DNA of 64,000 nucleotides. Source: Flavobacterium sp. SM15. Its GTDB lineage: Bacteria; Bacteroidota; Bacteroidia; Flavobacteriales; Flavobacteriaceae. The position numbers and the translations under genes were made by a program. A model generated the notes under the pieces. It was not told the origin of the DNA. It searched no databases and saw only the letters and a program-made list of their open reading frames with translations. Location of the stretch: the NCBI RefSeq assembly GCF_022012335.1, contig NZ_JAKLTO010000001.1, positions 434,001 through 498,000 of the forward strand, given 5' to 3'. Shown in pieces: positions 49,237-57,706 of the stretch (position 1 is its first letter; every line of letters starts with the position of its first letter).

Positions 49237-50811
49237 TTAATATTTTGCAGAAACTTCTTTTGCTACTTTTTCTAAAACATCAGTGATGTTGTCATCGAAT
49301 TTACCTGCTTTTAAAGCATCCAACGTATCTCTGTGTTTCGCTTTTAAGAAATCCAAGAAGTCTTTCTCGAATTCTTTCACTTTCTCAACCGGCACGTTTC
49401 TCAATAAGTTCTTCGTTCCAGCGTAGATAATTGCAACCTGATCTTCCACAGTAAACGGAGTATTTACCGACTGTTTCAAAATTTCCACGTTACGTTTACC
49501 TTTCTCGATTACGTTCATTGTAGCCGCATCCAAATCCGAACCGAATTTTGCGAACGCTTCCAATTCACGGAACTGCGCCTGGTCTAATTTTAACGTACCC
49601 GATACTTTTTTCATCGATTTGATTTGCGCGTTACCTCCAACACGAGATACCGAGATACCTACGTTGATCGCCGGACGAACCCCTGAGTTGAACAAGTCGG
49701 ACTCTAAGAAGATCTGACCGTCGGTAATCGAAATTACGTTGGTTGGGATATACGCAGAAACGTCACCCGCTTGTGTTTCGATGATTGGCAACGCTGTTAA
49801 CGAACCACCACCTCTAACGATTGGTTTTAACGATTCCGGTAAATCATTCATATTTTTAGCAATGCTGTCATCCGCGATAACTTTTGCAGCACGCTCTAAT
49901 AATCTTGAGTGCAAGTAGAATACGTCTCCTGGGTAAGCCTCACGACCTGGTGGTCTTCTTAACAACAAAGACACCTCACGGTAAGCTACCGCTTGTTTAG
50001 ATAAATCATCATAAACGATAAGTGCCGGACGACCTGTATCACGGAAGTACTCTCCGATAGCCGCACCAGCGAATGGAGCATATACCTGCATTGGAGCAGG
50101 GTCTGAAGCATTAGCAGCAACGATAACCGTATAAGCCATTGCTCCTTTTTCTTCTAATGTTTTAGCGATTCCAGCTACTGTAGACGCTTTTTGTCCAACA
50201 GCAACATAGATACAGAATACTGGTTTTCCAGCATCATAGAATTCTTTTTGGTTTAGGATGGTGTCGATACAAACCGTTGTTTTACCAGTTTGACGGTCAC
50301 CAATTACAAGCTCACGCTGTCCACGACCTACAGGGATCATCGCATCTACTGATTTGATACCTGTTTGTAACGGTTCAGTTACCGGCTGACGGAAGATAAC
50401 TCCCGGAGCTTTTCTCTCTAATGGCATTTCGTAAAGATCACCACCGATTGGTCCTTTACCGTCGATAGGGAAACCTAAGGTATCCACTACACGACCTACC
50501 ATTTGCTCACCAACTTTTAAAGAAGCGATACGCTGTGTTCTCTTTACAGTTGAACCTTCTTTGATTCCTGTAGAAGGTCCTAATAATACAACCCCTACGT
50601 TATCTTCTTCTAAGTTCAATACAATAGCTTCCAACCCGTTTTCGAATTGTACTAACTCCCCGTATTGAGCATTAGACAAACCGTAAACACGAGCGATACC
50701 GTCACCCACCTGAAGAACTGTTCCCACTTCCTCTAAGGTAGCACCTGATTCAAAACCAGATAATTGTTTCTTTAATATTGCTGAAATTTCAGCAGCTTTA
50801 ATCTCTGCCAT
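49237..50811 (-). CDS. atpA: F1 ATP synthase alpha subunit
   Basis: The non-catalytic nucleotide-binding subunit of F1. At 524 residues it has the usual length. The P-loop is GDRQTGKTT (near residue 172), and the alpha signature [14 protein letters not shown] is present; [12 protein letters not shown] supports the call. It follows atpH by 39 bases and precedes atpG by 72 bases. Its pairing with a beta subunit from another locus is usual in this phylum. Confidence 0.98.
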   Translation of the reverse strand: MAEIKAAEISAILKKQLSGFESGATLEEVGTVLQVGDGIARVYGLSNAQYGELVQFENGLEAIVLNLEEDNVGVVLLGPSTGIKEGSTVKRTQRIASLKVGEQMVGRVVDTLGFPIDGKGPIGGDLYEMPLERKAPGVIFRQPVTEPLQTGIKSVDAMIPVGRGQRELVIGDRQTGKTTVCIDTILNQKEFYDAGKPVFCIYVAVGQKASTVAGIAKTLEEKGAMAYTVIVAANASDPAPMQVYAPFAGAAIGEYFRDTGRPALIVYDDLSKQAVAYREVSLLLRRPPGREAYPGDVFYLHSRLLERAAKVIADDSIAKNMNDLPESLKPIVRGGGSLTALPIIETQAGDVSAYIPTNVISITDGQIFLESDLFNSGVRPAINVGISVSRVGGNAQIKSMKKVSGTLKLDQAQFRELEAFAKFGSDLDAATMNVIEKGKRNVEILKQSVNTPFTVEDQVAIIYAGTKNLLRNVPVEKVKEFEKDFLDFLKAKHRDTLDALKAGKFDDNITDVLEKVAKEVSAKY

Positions 50812-50850
50812 TCTGTTTTATAATTTAAACACTTTTCAGTGTGGTAAATA

Positions 50851-51378
50851 CTAATTTAAAAGTTCTCTTCTTAATGTCTGTAACTGACTTGCAATTGAAG
50901 CGTTGTACTGTTTGTCGCCGATTCTCAATACAAATCCTCCAATGATTGATTCATCCACGATGTTCTCAATAGTGATAGTTTTATTTGAAAATTCTTTGAT
51001 TTTAGCCATTACTTTAGCTTCCAATTCCTGAGTGATAGGAAACGCTGTGGTTACTTTCGCCACTTCAACACCACTCATTTCATCAAACAACAAATTGTAC
51101 TGAGATGCTACCGCAGGTAAAATCTCGAATCGTTTGTTTTCCAATAAAAGTTGGAACAAGCCTTTTGTTTCATGCTGTGCCGAAGCAAATATTTCGGATA
51201 AAGCAGAACTTTTTACCTCGCCCTTTACAGTTGGGTTGGTCAAAAATTCTCTCAACTCTGCGCTTTCAGCCACCGATGTAACGATAGATTTCATATCGTC
51301 GTTCACGTTAGTTGCCTTACCGTTTGAGTTTGCAATATCTAAAATTGCTTTTGCATATCTAATCGCTGCTCTTGACAT
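50851..51378 (-). CDS. atpH: F1 ATP synthase delta subunit
   Basis: Links the F1 head to the peripheral stalk. The 175-residue protein shows the N-terminal six-helix start (RAAIRYAKAILDIA) and the conserved C-terminal segment IIGGFVLRIGDKQYNAS, with the end LQTLRRELL. It starts 6 bases after atpF ends, so translation is likely coupled. Confidence 0.95.
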   Translation of the reverse strand: MSRAAIRYAKAILDIANSNGKATNVNDDMKSIVTSVAESAELREFLTNPTVKGEVKSSALSEIFASAQHETKGLFQLLLENKRFEILPAVASQYNLLFDEMSGVEVAKVTTAFPITQELEAKVMAKIKEFSNKTITIENIVDESIIGGFVLRIGDKQYNASIASQLQTLRRELLN

Positions 51379-51384
51379 ATACGA

Positions 51385-51885
51385 TTAATTTAATTTTACC
51401 TCGTCTAACATTTTCTCAACCAAAACCGTTTGAGAAGCTTTGTCAGAAAGTTCACCTTTCAATAATTTCTCAGCAATTTCCAAAGAAAGTCCTGAAACCT
51501 GAGTTTTCAATTCTGCCATAGCAGCATTTTTCTCGCTTTCGATGGTTGCTTTTGCCTGTGCAATCATTTTTGCACCTTGTACTTCCGCTTCAGATTTAGC
51601 ATCGGCGATCATTTTTTCTTTGATTTCGCGCGCTTCTTTAAGCATCGTATCTCTTTCGGCACGAGCCTCGTCCAATAATCTTTGATTATCAGCCTTAAGG
51701 TTCATCATTTCTTTTTTAGCAGTTTCAGCAGAAGCGATAGCATCGCGAATACCTTCTTCTCTTGCTGTGATCGATTCCATGATTGGTTTCCAAGCAAATT
51801 TCACCAAAAGTAAAATAAGTACTAACAAGATGATTGCCTGCCAAAAGAACAATCCGAATGAAAAATCGTTAATTAATTTCTCCAT
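51385..51885 (-). CDS. atpF: F0 ATP synthase b subunit
   Basis: Peripheral stalk. Residues about 10-29 form a membrane helix (LFFWQAIILLVLILLLVKFA), followed by WKPIMESITAREEGIRDAI and a long charged helix rich in Ala, Glu and Lys that dimerises. The 166-residue start MEKLINDFSFGLFFWQ is chosen; extension to 51945 adds a stretch not found in the family and would overlap non-coding sequence after atpE. Confidence 0.95.
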   Translation of the reverse strand: MEKLINDFSFGLFFWQAIILLVLILLLVKFAWKPIMESITAREEGIRDAIASAETAKKEMMNLKADNQRLLDEARAERDTMLKEAREIKEKMIADAKSEAEVQGAKMIAQAKATIESEKNAAMAELKTQVSGLSLEIAEKLLKGELSDKASQTVLVEKMLDEVKLN

Positions 51886-51975
51886 TATAATGACTATAAA
51901 ATGATTTAATTTTTTTCTAACTGATAAAACAACACCTGTAACCAACCGTTACAGGTATTGTTAAATTTCTCTTTA

Positions 51976-52173
51976 TTATTTTCCTAAGATTAAAGCAGCA
52001 AATGCTAAACCTTCTAATAAAGCCGCGATGATGATCATCGCAGTTTGGATTTTTCCAGCAGCTTCTGGCTGACGAGCGATAGCGTCCATAGCCGAACCAC
52101 CGATTTTACCTAAACCTAAACCAGCACCGATTACTACTAAACCTGCACCTACTAAAGTTGGAATAGTTCCCAT
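51976..52173 (-). CDS. atpE: F0 ATP synthase c subunit
   Basis: The ring-forming proteolipid; 65 residues with two membrane helices. The polar loop is ARQPEA (near 33-38), and the ion-carrying glutamate is in ALLEGLAFAALILG (about residue 54). Helix 1 (GAGLVVIGAGLGLGKIGGSA) has no glutamine at the place used by sodium-binding rings, so proton coupling is likely. That reading is inference. Confidence 0.96.
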   Translation of the reverse strand: MGTIPTLVGAGLVVIGAGLGLGKIGGSAMDAIARQPEAAGKIQTAMIIIAALLEGLAFAALILGK

Positions 52174-52207
52174 AAGTATATATATAAAAAATTAAACTTC
52201 TAAATTA

Positions 52208-53419
52208 TTAAACTAACGAATTATCTGTATAGTCATGTCCGTCATGGTGTTCATGCTCATCATGGTGATGATCCTGAACCGCCATTCCGATAAATAATGA
52301 CGACAACATGGTAAAGATAAACGCCTGTAAGAACGCTACCAACAATTCAATTACCGAGATGAACAAGGTCAATCCAATTGAAATTGGCATATCGGATGCT
52401 AAATTTTTACCCACGAAAATCATCGCAATCAAGCTCATGATTACTACGTGACCCGCAGTAATGTTTGCAAATAAACGAATTAATAATGCGAAAGGCTTGG
52501 TTAATGTTCCTAAAATTTCAATTGGAGCCAAAATGATTTTCATCGGCACCGGTACGCCTGGCATCCAGAAAATGTGTCCCCAATAATCTTTGTTTGCACT
52601 AAATTGTGTAATGATATAGGTGAAAATTGCCAAACAAACGGTTACCGCAATGTTTCCTGTAACGTTGATTCCGATTGGTGTCATCCCTAAAAGGTTCAAC
52701 AACCAGATAAAGAAAAACACAGTCAATAAATACCCCATGAATTTTCTATACTTCTTCTCTCCGATGTTCGGGATTGCTACTTCATCTCTAATGAAAAGGA
52801 TAAGCGGCTCTAGTATTCTTCCGAAACCTGTTGGAACCGGTCCTTTTTTGTATGATTTAGCTAAGCTGGTAAACATGAACAACAACATCGCAGCCACAAT
52901 CAACATGGAAAACACGTTTTTCGTAATTGAAAAATCTAGTGGTTTCACATTGGTTGGGTGGTGGTGCTCATCAAAAGTAATGGTTCCAGCCGCATCGGTT
53001 TTGTAGATTTTACCGTGCTCTAATTTATAATAGTTTCCGTCTACTTCCGCCACTGCTTCTCCGTGGTGTAATTTGGAAGAAGAGAATATTTTCAAACCGT
53101 TGTCCCATAAGATAACCGGCAACGAGAAACCATAATGTTTCCCTTCTTTCTCGTCAGAGAAGAAAGTAAAATCGTGAGAATCCTGAAGGTGGTGCTCGAT
53201 AAACGCTGCAACTTTTTCTTTCTTTTCCTCTTCCGGAGTTAATGCTTTTACTTCGTGTCCTGCCTCTGCGTGAGCAGTTTCCGCAGTAGCGTGCACCTCA
53301 TGAGCCGCTTCGGTTTTTACTTGCGTTGAATCCGTCGTAGGATTTGCCATTGCAACAAAAGAAAGCAATCCTACAAAAGTTGCCAACATAAATCTTACAG
53401 GTTGTTTAGAAATCACCAT
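52208..53419 (-). CDS. atpB: F0 ATP synthase a subunit, extended
   Basis: The proton-channel stator. At 403 residues it is much longer than the E. coli subunit (271). A signal-peptide-like start (to about residue 25, AMANPTTD) is followed by a periplasmic domain of about 120 residues, with the channel helices after about residue 165. The essential arginine is in LLIRLFANITAGH. The C-terminus is a histidine- and acid-rich tail (QDHHHDEHEHHDGHDYTD). The extended N-terminus is normal in Bacteroidota. A perfect promoter precedes it, so the F0F1 core can be transcribed apart from the upstream genes. Confidence 0.96.
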   Translation of the reverse strand: MVISKQPVRFMLATFVGLLSFVAMANPTTDSTQVKTEAAHEVHATAETAHAEAGHEVKALTPEEEKKEKVAAFIEHHLQDSHDFTFFSDEKEGKHYGFSLPVILWDNGLKIFSSSKLHHGEAVAEVDGNYYKLEHGKIYKTDAAGTITFDEHHHPTNVKPLDFSITKNVFSMLIVAAMLLFMFTSLAKSYKKGPVPTGFGRILEPLILFIRDEVAIPNIGEKKYRKFMGYLLTVFFFIWLLNLLGMTPIGINVTGNIAVTVCLAIFTYIITQFSANKDYWGHIFWMPGVPVPMKIILAPIEILGTLTKPFALLIRLFANITAGHVVIMSLIAMIFVGKNLASDMPISIGLTLFISVIELLVAFLQAFIFTMLSSLFIGMAVQDHHHDEHEHHDGHDYTDNSLV

Positions 53420-53462
53420 ACCTTATTAAATATCTTAATTTTTACGGTCTTTAAATTTGGTG

Positions 53463-53491
53463 CAAAGGTACATTTTAAATTAATATCTCAA
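53463..53491 (-). promoter_or_regulatory. atpB promoter (TTG-N18-TACCTTTG)
   Basis: On the minus strand, TTG (53489-53491), 18 bases and TACCTTTG (53463-53470) match the flavobacterial consensus exactly. The leader to the atpB ATG is about 37 bases. The promoter lies in the 109-base gap after the small membrane protein gene. Confidence 0.75.
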
Positions 53492-53528
53492 GACACCTGA
53501 ACAGATTTTTTAATGCATTTGTGAATAT

Positions 53529-53936
53529 TTATTCGCTTTGTTTTGTATCGTTCAAAAGTTTTGAAGTAAAAACTACTTCTATTGCTAAAAACAAAACGAA
53601 AATCATAAAAAAGTTGATTTTTTCCCAATCGGCTCCAGCTCCGTCTTTTTCTAAAACCGGCAGCAATACAAGATAACACAAAGCTAATTTAATGCTACTC
53701 ACCAACAGAAAAACATAGCCCAGCTGATCCCGATGCTTGTCTTTCATCTTAATTAGGATGCCTAAAACAAGAACTGAAGTGCTTATAAAAAACAAGTAAA
53801 GCTCAAAAATGGAATAATGAAATGCTTGAAAAACTTCTTTGGGAAGCAAATATTCCAAGATCAAAAAATTCAAAAAGGCAAGTGGTAAAGCAATGAATAC
53901 TACTTTAAGAAGGAGTGCATATTTTTTACGCTGCAT
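53529..53936 (-). CDS. small membrane protein in AtpI position (DUF6168-like)
   Basis: A 135-residue protein with four hydrophobic segments (near residues 10-28, 40-62, 72-95 and 105-126) and charged loops. By place, between atpZ and atpB, it takes the position of AtpI, an accessory of c-ring assembly or magnesium supply. Its sequence is not clearly AtpI, and the DUF6168 assignment is from memory. The start overlaps the atpZ stop by one base (TAATG). Confidence 0.7.
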   Translation of the reverse strand: MQRKKYALLLKVVFIALPLAFLNFLILEYLLPKEVFQAFHYSIFELYLFFISTSVLVLGILIKMKDKHRDQLGYVFLLVSSIKLALCYLVLLPVLEKDGAGADWEKINFFMIFVLFLAIEVVFTSKLLNDTKQSE

Positions 53937-54160
53937 TATTTGGAACGGTTTAAATCGTTTACCTGACGGATTACATTATAAAGAGCCACAAAAACCCCAA
54001 ACAAGGTAAGTCCCTTTACATAGAGATCATTAGGGTTTGGGTATTTTTCATCCAACCAGGTGCCCAGCCAGGAAAAAGCAAAAATAATTAACCCCATCTG
54101 AAAAGGGATGTTGATTAACGCCATCCATTTATTGTTAGGTCTTTTATCCTGCTGCTCCAT
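53936..54160 (-). CDS. atpZ: AtpZ/AtpI-family small membrane protein
   Basis: A 74-residue protein with two membrane helices (WMALINIPFQMGLIIFAFSW; VKGLTLFGVFVALYNVIRQV). This is the pattern of AtpZ, an accessory of F-type ATP synthase assembly. The ATG at 54160 (MEQQDKRPNNKW) is preferred over a TTG at 54166. It begins 10 bases after porW/sprE and overlaps the next gene, so all three may be on one transcript. Confidence 0.82.
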   Translation of the reverse strand: MEQQDKRPNNKWMALINIPFQMGLIIFAFSWLGTWLDEKYPNPNDLYVKGLTLFGVFVALYNVIRQVNDLNRSK

Positions 54161-54170
54161 AATCAATTCT

Positions 54171-56849
54171 TTATTTAACCACAGCTAAATACTGTTCCAA
54201 AAGCTTCTTGATTTGCACCACTTTATAATCTTCGGTAGAAATTACAAAAGCGGGTTCCGAAACCTTATATCCTTTAAAGTCTTTTAAAACACTAATGGTG
54301 GACTGAGCTCCTTCTTTATTGCTGAAACCGTGAATAACCACTAAACTTTTATCCATAGTATAGACGTCATTGGAGAGGAAAATTTCCTTACTGTCGCGGT
54401 CCTTTACATATTTTTGAAGCTTAGTTAATAAGGTTTTCACCTTAGCGTCATTATCGTTCGGAAACGGGATTTGATACACGATTTTCCAACTTGACGGTGC
54501 AGCACCCAAGGCCATTTGTTCCAATTTAGGTAAATCGTTTTTCACGATAGCATCAGCTCTTTTTCCTTCGTCGATGTTCGGATAATTGTGAGCAATCTCC
54601 AAAAGTGTCTTTTTGTATTCCTCCAAACCTTTAAGACGTCCCAGAATATTGGCGCGTAAGAATTCGAATTTAGGAGCGGTTTCATCTCCTGAAAAACCTG
54701 GAAGCAACGCCTCTACTTGTTTTAAGGTTTCTTGATAATTTCCTTTTTGGTATTCCTTATACAAAGTATTGAAAACCGTTTGCGGATTGTCTAGTGTTTT
54801 GGCAATTTCAGAATTCGGATTAGCCAACACCTGAGCATAATGGCTTCCCGGATAATTGGTGATGATGTCCTGTTTCAGCGCTTCGGCTTTGGCAGGATTA
54901 ATGATTTCGTAGATTTTGTACAAATTGTATTTCGCCGGAAGCAGCAAACGTTCTTCCGGTTGACTTACCAAGAGTTTTTCAAGTTTGGATGCCGCCAATT
55001 CGTATTCTTTGAACTTTTCCTTATAAATGGTTCCCAATTGGAAATAGGCAAAATTGCGGTCGCGCGCCAAACTGTCCAATACTTTTGAATCCGTTGGGAG
55101 TTGTTTCAGGTAAAAATCAACCGAATATTCCTGTTTTTCGGTTTTAATCACAGGGTTTTCATCCACTTTCACCACTTCGTCTGGTGTTTCTGTGTCGTCC
55201 GACTGGTCTTTGGTAGAACTTGAAGACCAGCGCCAATTGTCTTTCATGGCTCTAGTACCCCATTTCTTCTTAAACTCGGTTTTTCCGTAGGCAACAGTTG
55301 TCGGATTATAAAAATAGAAATTGCTTTGTACCTCTACTCCTTGTGCCTGCGTAGACACATTGTCTTTTACAGGAGCCTGAATTTGAATTTCTTTTTTTCC
55401 AACCCCTTTAACAGAGCTCATATCGTCCATCAAATCAGGATTAAGCCCTGGAGGCATGCCTTTACCTCCTTGTGGTTGGATCTGCTGCTGGGATTGCTGC
55501 TGTAGCTGTTGCGCTTTTTTAGCCTCTTCCAATGCTTTTTTTTCATCGGCAATTTTTAGTTGGGCAATGTGTGCTTCATAGAAATTTCTACGATCGTTCT
55601 CATTCATGGCCACCACTTTCAAAATACTGTCGTTGGCTTGTACAATTCCTTCGTATTTGATTACATCCGCCAAATTCTCGCGTTTCTTTTTAATTGAAAT
55701 AAATTCACGGGATTTCGCATTAAGATGGGTTAAAGTACTATCGTAGTACATACCCGCTGTCTTATATTTTGCCTCCTTAAAATAAAGTTCTCCAAGATTA
55801 CGATAGTTGGAAGCTGTTAGGTATTGATCCTGAACTCCGGAACGCAACGATTTATTATAGTATTTTTTAGCTTTGTCTTTAAGTTGTTGCTTATCATAAA
55901 ATACGGCCATTTGGTGATTCAACACATCCAGATACGGTCTGTTTTCACGGTCTTTTAGTAAGTCTCTGAATTTTTCTGTAAACTGAAGCGTATCACCTGA
56001 CTTATAATCAAACTGCTGTGCTTGTTTTGCATGGGCCCAAACCACATAACGACGCGGTGCTTTTCGTTTCATGTCGATAACATTCTGAAACTCGGTATAA
56101 GCACTGTCTTTGTAGTTTAAACTTTCATACAGTTGACCTAAGATGAAATGATAACGGGCCTTTTCTTCTTTATGATCGGTAAGGTCGCGTGCAATTTTAA
56201 GTTTGGCAATTGCGGTATCTTTTACATTGGTATTTAGATATGCCTGTGCCAGAATCGCGTTGGCATCGGCTTTAACCTGACCTTTTAACTTATTCTCTTT
56301 AAGAAGTTTTTTTAAATTTTTGATGGCCTGAACATCATTCTCCAAACGAATATTGGTTTTTTCCCTCCAAACCTTGGCCTCATAAATTTTATCACTGTTG
56401 GAATATTTATACAAAATGTAGTTGAAGGCTTCTAAGGCGGGAAGAAAACGATTATCGTAATAACGGGCTTTACCTAAAAGCAAATGCGCCTCGTCCATTT
56501 GTGGGTTTTTCTCGCCTCCTTCAATGTACATGGCGTGCTTTTGAATTGCCTTAACCGCTTTGGTTTCGGCACGTTCAAAATTGGAATTTTTAGCTTGACC
56601 CGGGAGCATTGCTTCGCTTTTTTCCTGCATACGCTCCACTGGTAAGATGTCCCAGAAATTATCCTTGTAGGTAACTTTTAAATCCTCTACCCCTTTATCA
56701 AAGGCAACCTGACCGTTATACAATACGTTGTACTCGGTGGTTACGGCGTGAAAATTTCTATTGACAAACGAATTCCTTTTGGTTGAACAGGCGATCAGAA
56801 AAACAACAGCTGCAACACTCAGAACATATTTTTTATAATTGGCTTTCAA
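54171..56849 (-). CDS. porW: type IX secretion TPR lipoprotein PorW/SprE
   Basis: An 892-residue lipoprotein (lipobox FLIAC, Cys21) with many tetratricopeptide repeats, the clearest between residues about 110-400 and 590-760. A glutamine-rich, disordered hinge lies near 435-480 (QQLQQQSQQQIQPQ), and an extra domain ends the protein. Proteins of this kind in Flavobacterium (SprE) and Porphyromonas (PorW) are needed for type IX secretion and gliding. The call rests on length, lipobox, TPR pattern and position before atpZ. It could be a TPR lipoprotein of another role, but this is less likely. The gap to atpZ is 10 bases. Confidence 0.8.
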   Translation of the reverse strand: MKANYKKYVLSVAAVVFLIACSTKRNSFVNRNFHAVTTEYNVLYNGQVAFDKGVEDLKVTYKDNFWDILPVERMQEKSEAMLPGQAKNSNFERAETKAVKAIQKHAMYIEGGEKNPQMDEAHLLLGKARYYDNRFLPALEAFNYILYKYSNSDKIYEAKVWREKTNIRLENDVQAIKNLKKLLKENKLKGQVKADANAILAQAYLNTNVKDTAIAKLKIARDLTDHKEEKARYHFILGQLYESLNYKDSAYTEFQNVIDMKRKAPRRYVVWAHAKQAQQFDYKSGDTLQFTEKFRDLLKDRENRPYLDVLNHQMAVFYDKQQLKDKAKKYYNKSLRSGVQDQYLTASNYRNLGELYFKEAKYKTAGMYYDSTLTHLNAKSREFISIKKKRENLADVIKYEGIVQANDSILKVVAMNENDRRNFYEAHIAQLKIADEKKALEEAKKAQQLQQQSQQQIQPQGGKGMPPGLNPDLMDDMSSVKGVGKKEIQIQAPVKDNVSTQAQGVEVQSNFYFYNPTTVAYGKTEFKKKWGTRAMKDNWRWSSSSTKDQSDDTETPDEVVKVDENPVIKTEKQEYSVDFYLKQLPTDSKVLDSLARDRNFAYFQLGTIYKEKFKEYELAASKLEKLLVSQPEERLLLPAKYNLYKIYEIINPAKAEALKQDIITNYPGSHYAQVLANPNSEIAKTLDNPQTVFNTLYKEYQKGNYQETLKQVEALLPGFSGDETAPKFEFLRANILGRLKGLEEYKKTLLEIAHNYPNIDEGKRADAIVKNDLPKLEQMALGAAPSSWKIVYQIPFPNDNDAKVKTLLTKLQKYVKDRDSKEIFLSNDVYTMDKSLVVIHGFSNKEGAQSTISVLKDFKGYKVSEPAFVISTEDYKVVQIKKLLEQYLAVVK

Positions 56850-56964
56850 TGTAAAACGCTTTTATCCTTTAACTTAAAAACTTCCTTTTTGGTATAAAGT
56901 AATGGGTAAAAATACGTTTCTTTTTGATATGTAAGAAATTTGAAGGGAAAAATCGGCAGGAAGT

Positions 56965-56994
56965 AAAAAAAATCCCCTGAAATTTCAAGGGATT
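56965..56994 (-). terminator. terminator after ABC operon
   Basis: AATCCC (56971-56976) and TGA pair with TCA and GGGATT (56989-56994), with one C-A mismatch, and eight T residues follow on the minus strand. It lies just after the ATPase stop, before porW. Confidence 0.8.
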
Positions 56995-56999
56995 CGTTA

Positions 57000-57695
57000 T
57001 TATAAAGCAAAAAAGGCTTCGAGTTCCTTTAAGGTTTCCGGAGAAGTTTGTATGTCTTTCACAATCGTTCCTTTTTCAAGGGTAACAATACGGTCGGAAA
57101 CCTCAACGGTGTGCTGTAGATCATGACTGGAAACCAAAATCGTTACTTGTGGATTGTCGGCCAGTTCCTTAATGATTTTCTTGAGTCGAATTTGGGTGGT
57201 CGGATCCAGATTAGCAAAAGGCTCATCTAAAATAATCACTTCCGGATTTCCAATTAACGAAGCGATGATCCCTACCTTTTTCATGTTTCCTTTGGAAAGA
57301 TCGCGTAGGTATTTTCTCTTTTTAAGGATTTCCCCGTTGAAAAAATCTTCATGTTTGGAAAGCAGTGCATCCACATCGGCTTTGTTCTGTCCGCGTAATT
57401 CTCCGATAAAATAAAAATATTCCTCCGGAGTTAGATAACCGATCAAAAAACTCTCATCTAAAAAAGCAGACGTGAACGGTTTCCAGGCTTCACTGGTATT
57501 GATTTGGATTTCGTTACTGGTAATTTTTCCGGTAGAAGGCTGAATCAAATCCAGCAGCAAACTGAAAAAAGTAGTTTTTCCTGCACCGTTGTTCCCTACT
57601 AGTCCGAAACTTTCTCCCTTTTTAATCTCAAGCTGGTCAATTTTTAAAACGGTTACTCCGTTATATACTTTGGATAAATTATGTACTTGTATCAT
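57000..57695 (-). CDS. ABC transporter ATP-binding protein
   Basis: A 231-residue ATPase. Walker A is GNNGAGKTT (near residue 36), the signature is LSKGNMKKVGI and Walker B is VIILDEPFANLDP. The switch histidine is in LVSSHDLQHT. It powers the permease encoded 11 bases upstream. The short form without extra domains fits drug, lipid or antimicrobial-peptide export systems controlled by PadR, but the substrate is unknown. Confidence 0.93.
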   Translation of the reverse strand: MIQVHNLSKVYNGVTVLKIDQLEIKKGESFGLVGNNGAGKTTFFSLLLDLIQPSTGKITSNEIQINTSEAWKPFTSAFLDESFLIGYLTPEEYFYFIGELRGQNKADVDALLSKHEDFFNGEILKKRKYLRDLSKGNMKKVGIIASLIGNPEVIILDEPFANLDPTTQIRLKKIIKELADNPQVTILVSSHDLQHTVEVSDRIVTLEKGTIVKDIQTSPETLKELEAFFAL

Positions 57696-57706
57696 GTGGT
57701 TCTGAA

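Noticed and set aside
53488-53679. Minus-strand open frame of 63 codons at the end of the small atp membrane protein gene
   Set aside because: It overlaps most of the C-terminal part of the 135-residue protein in another frame and covers the atpB promoter; no features of a protein.
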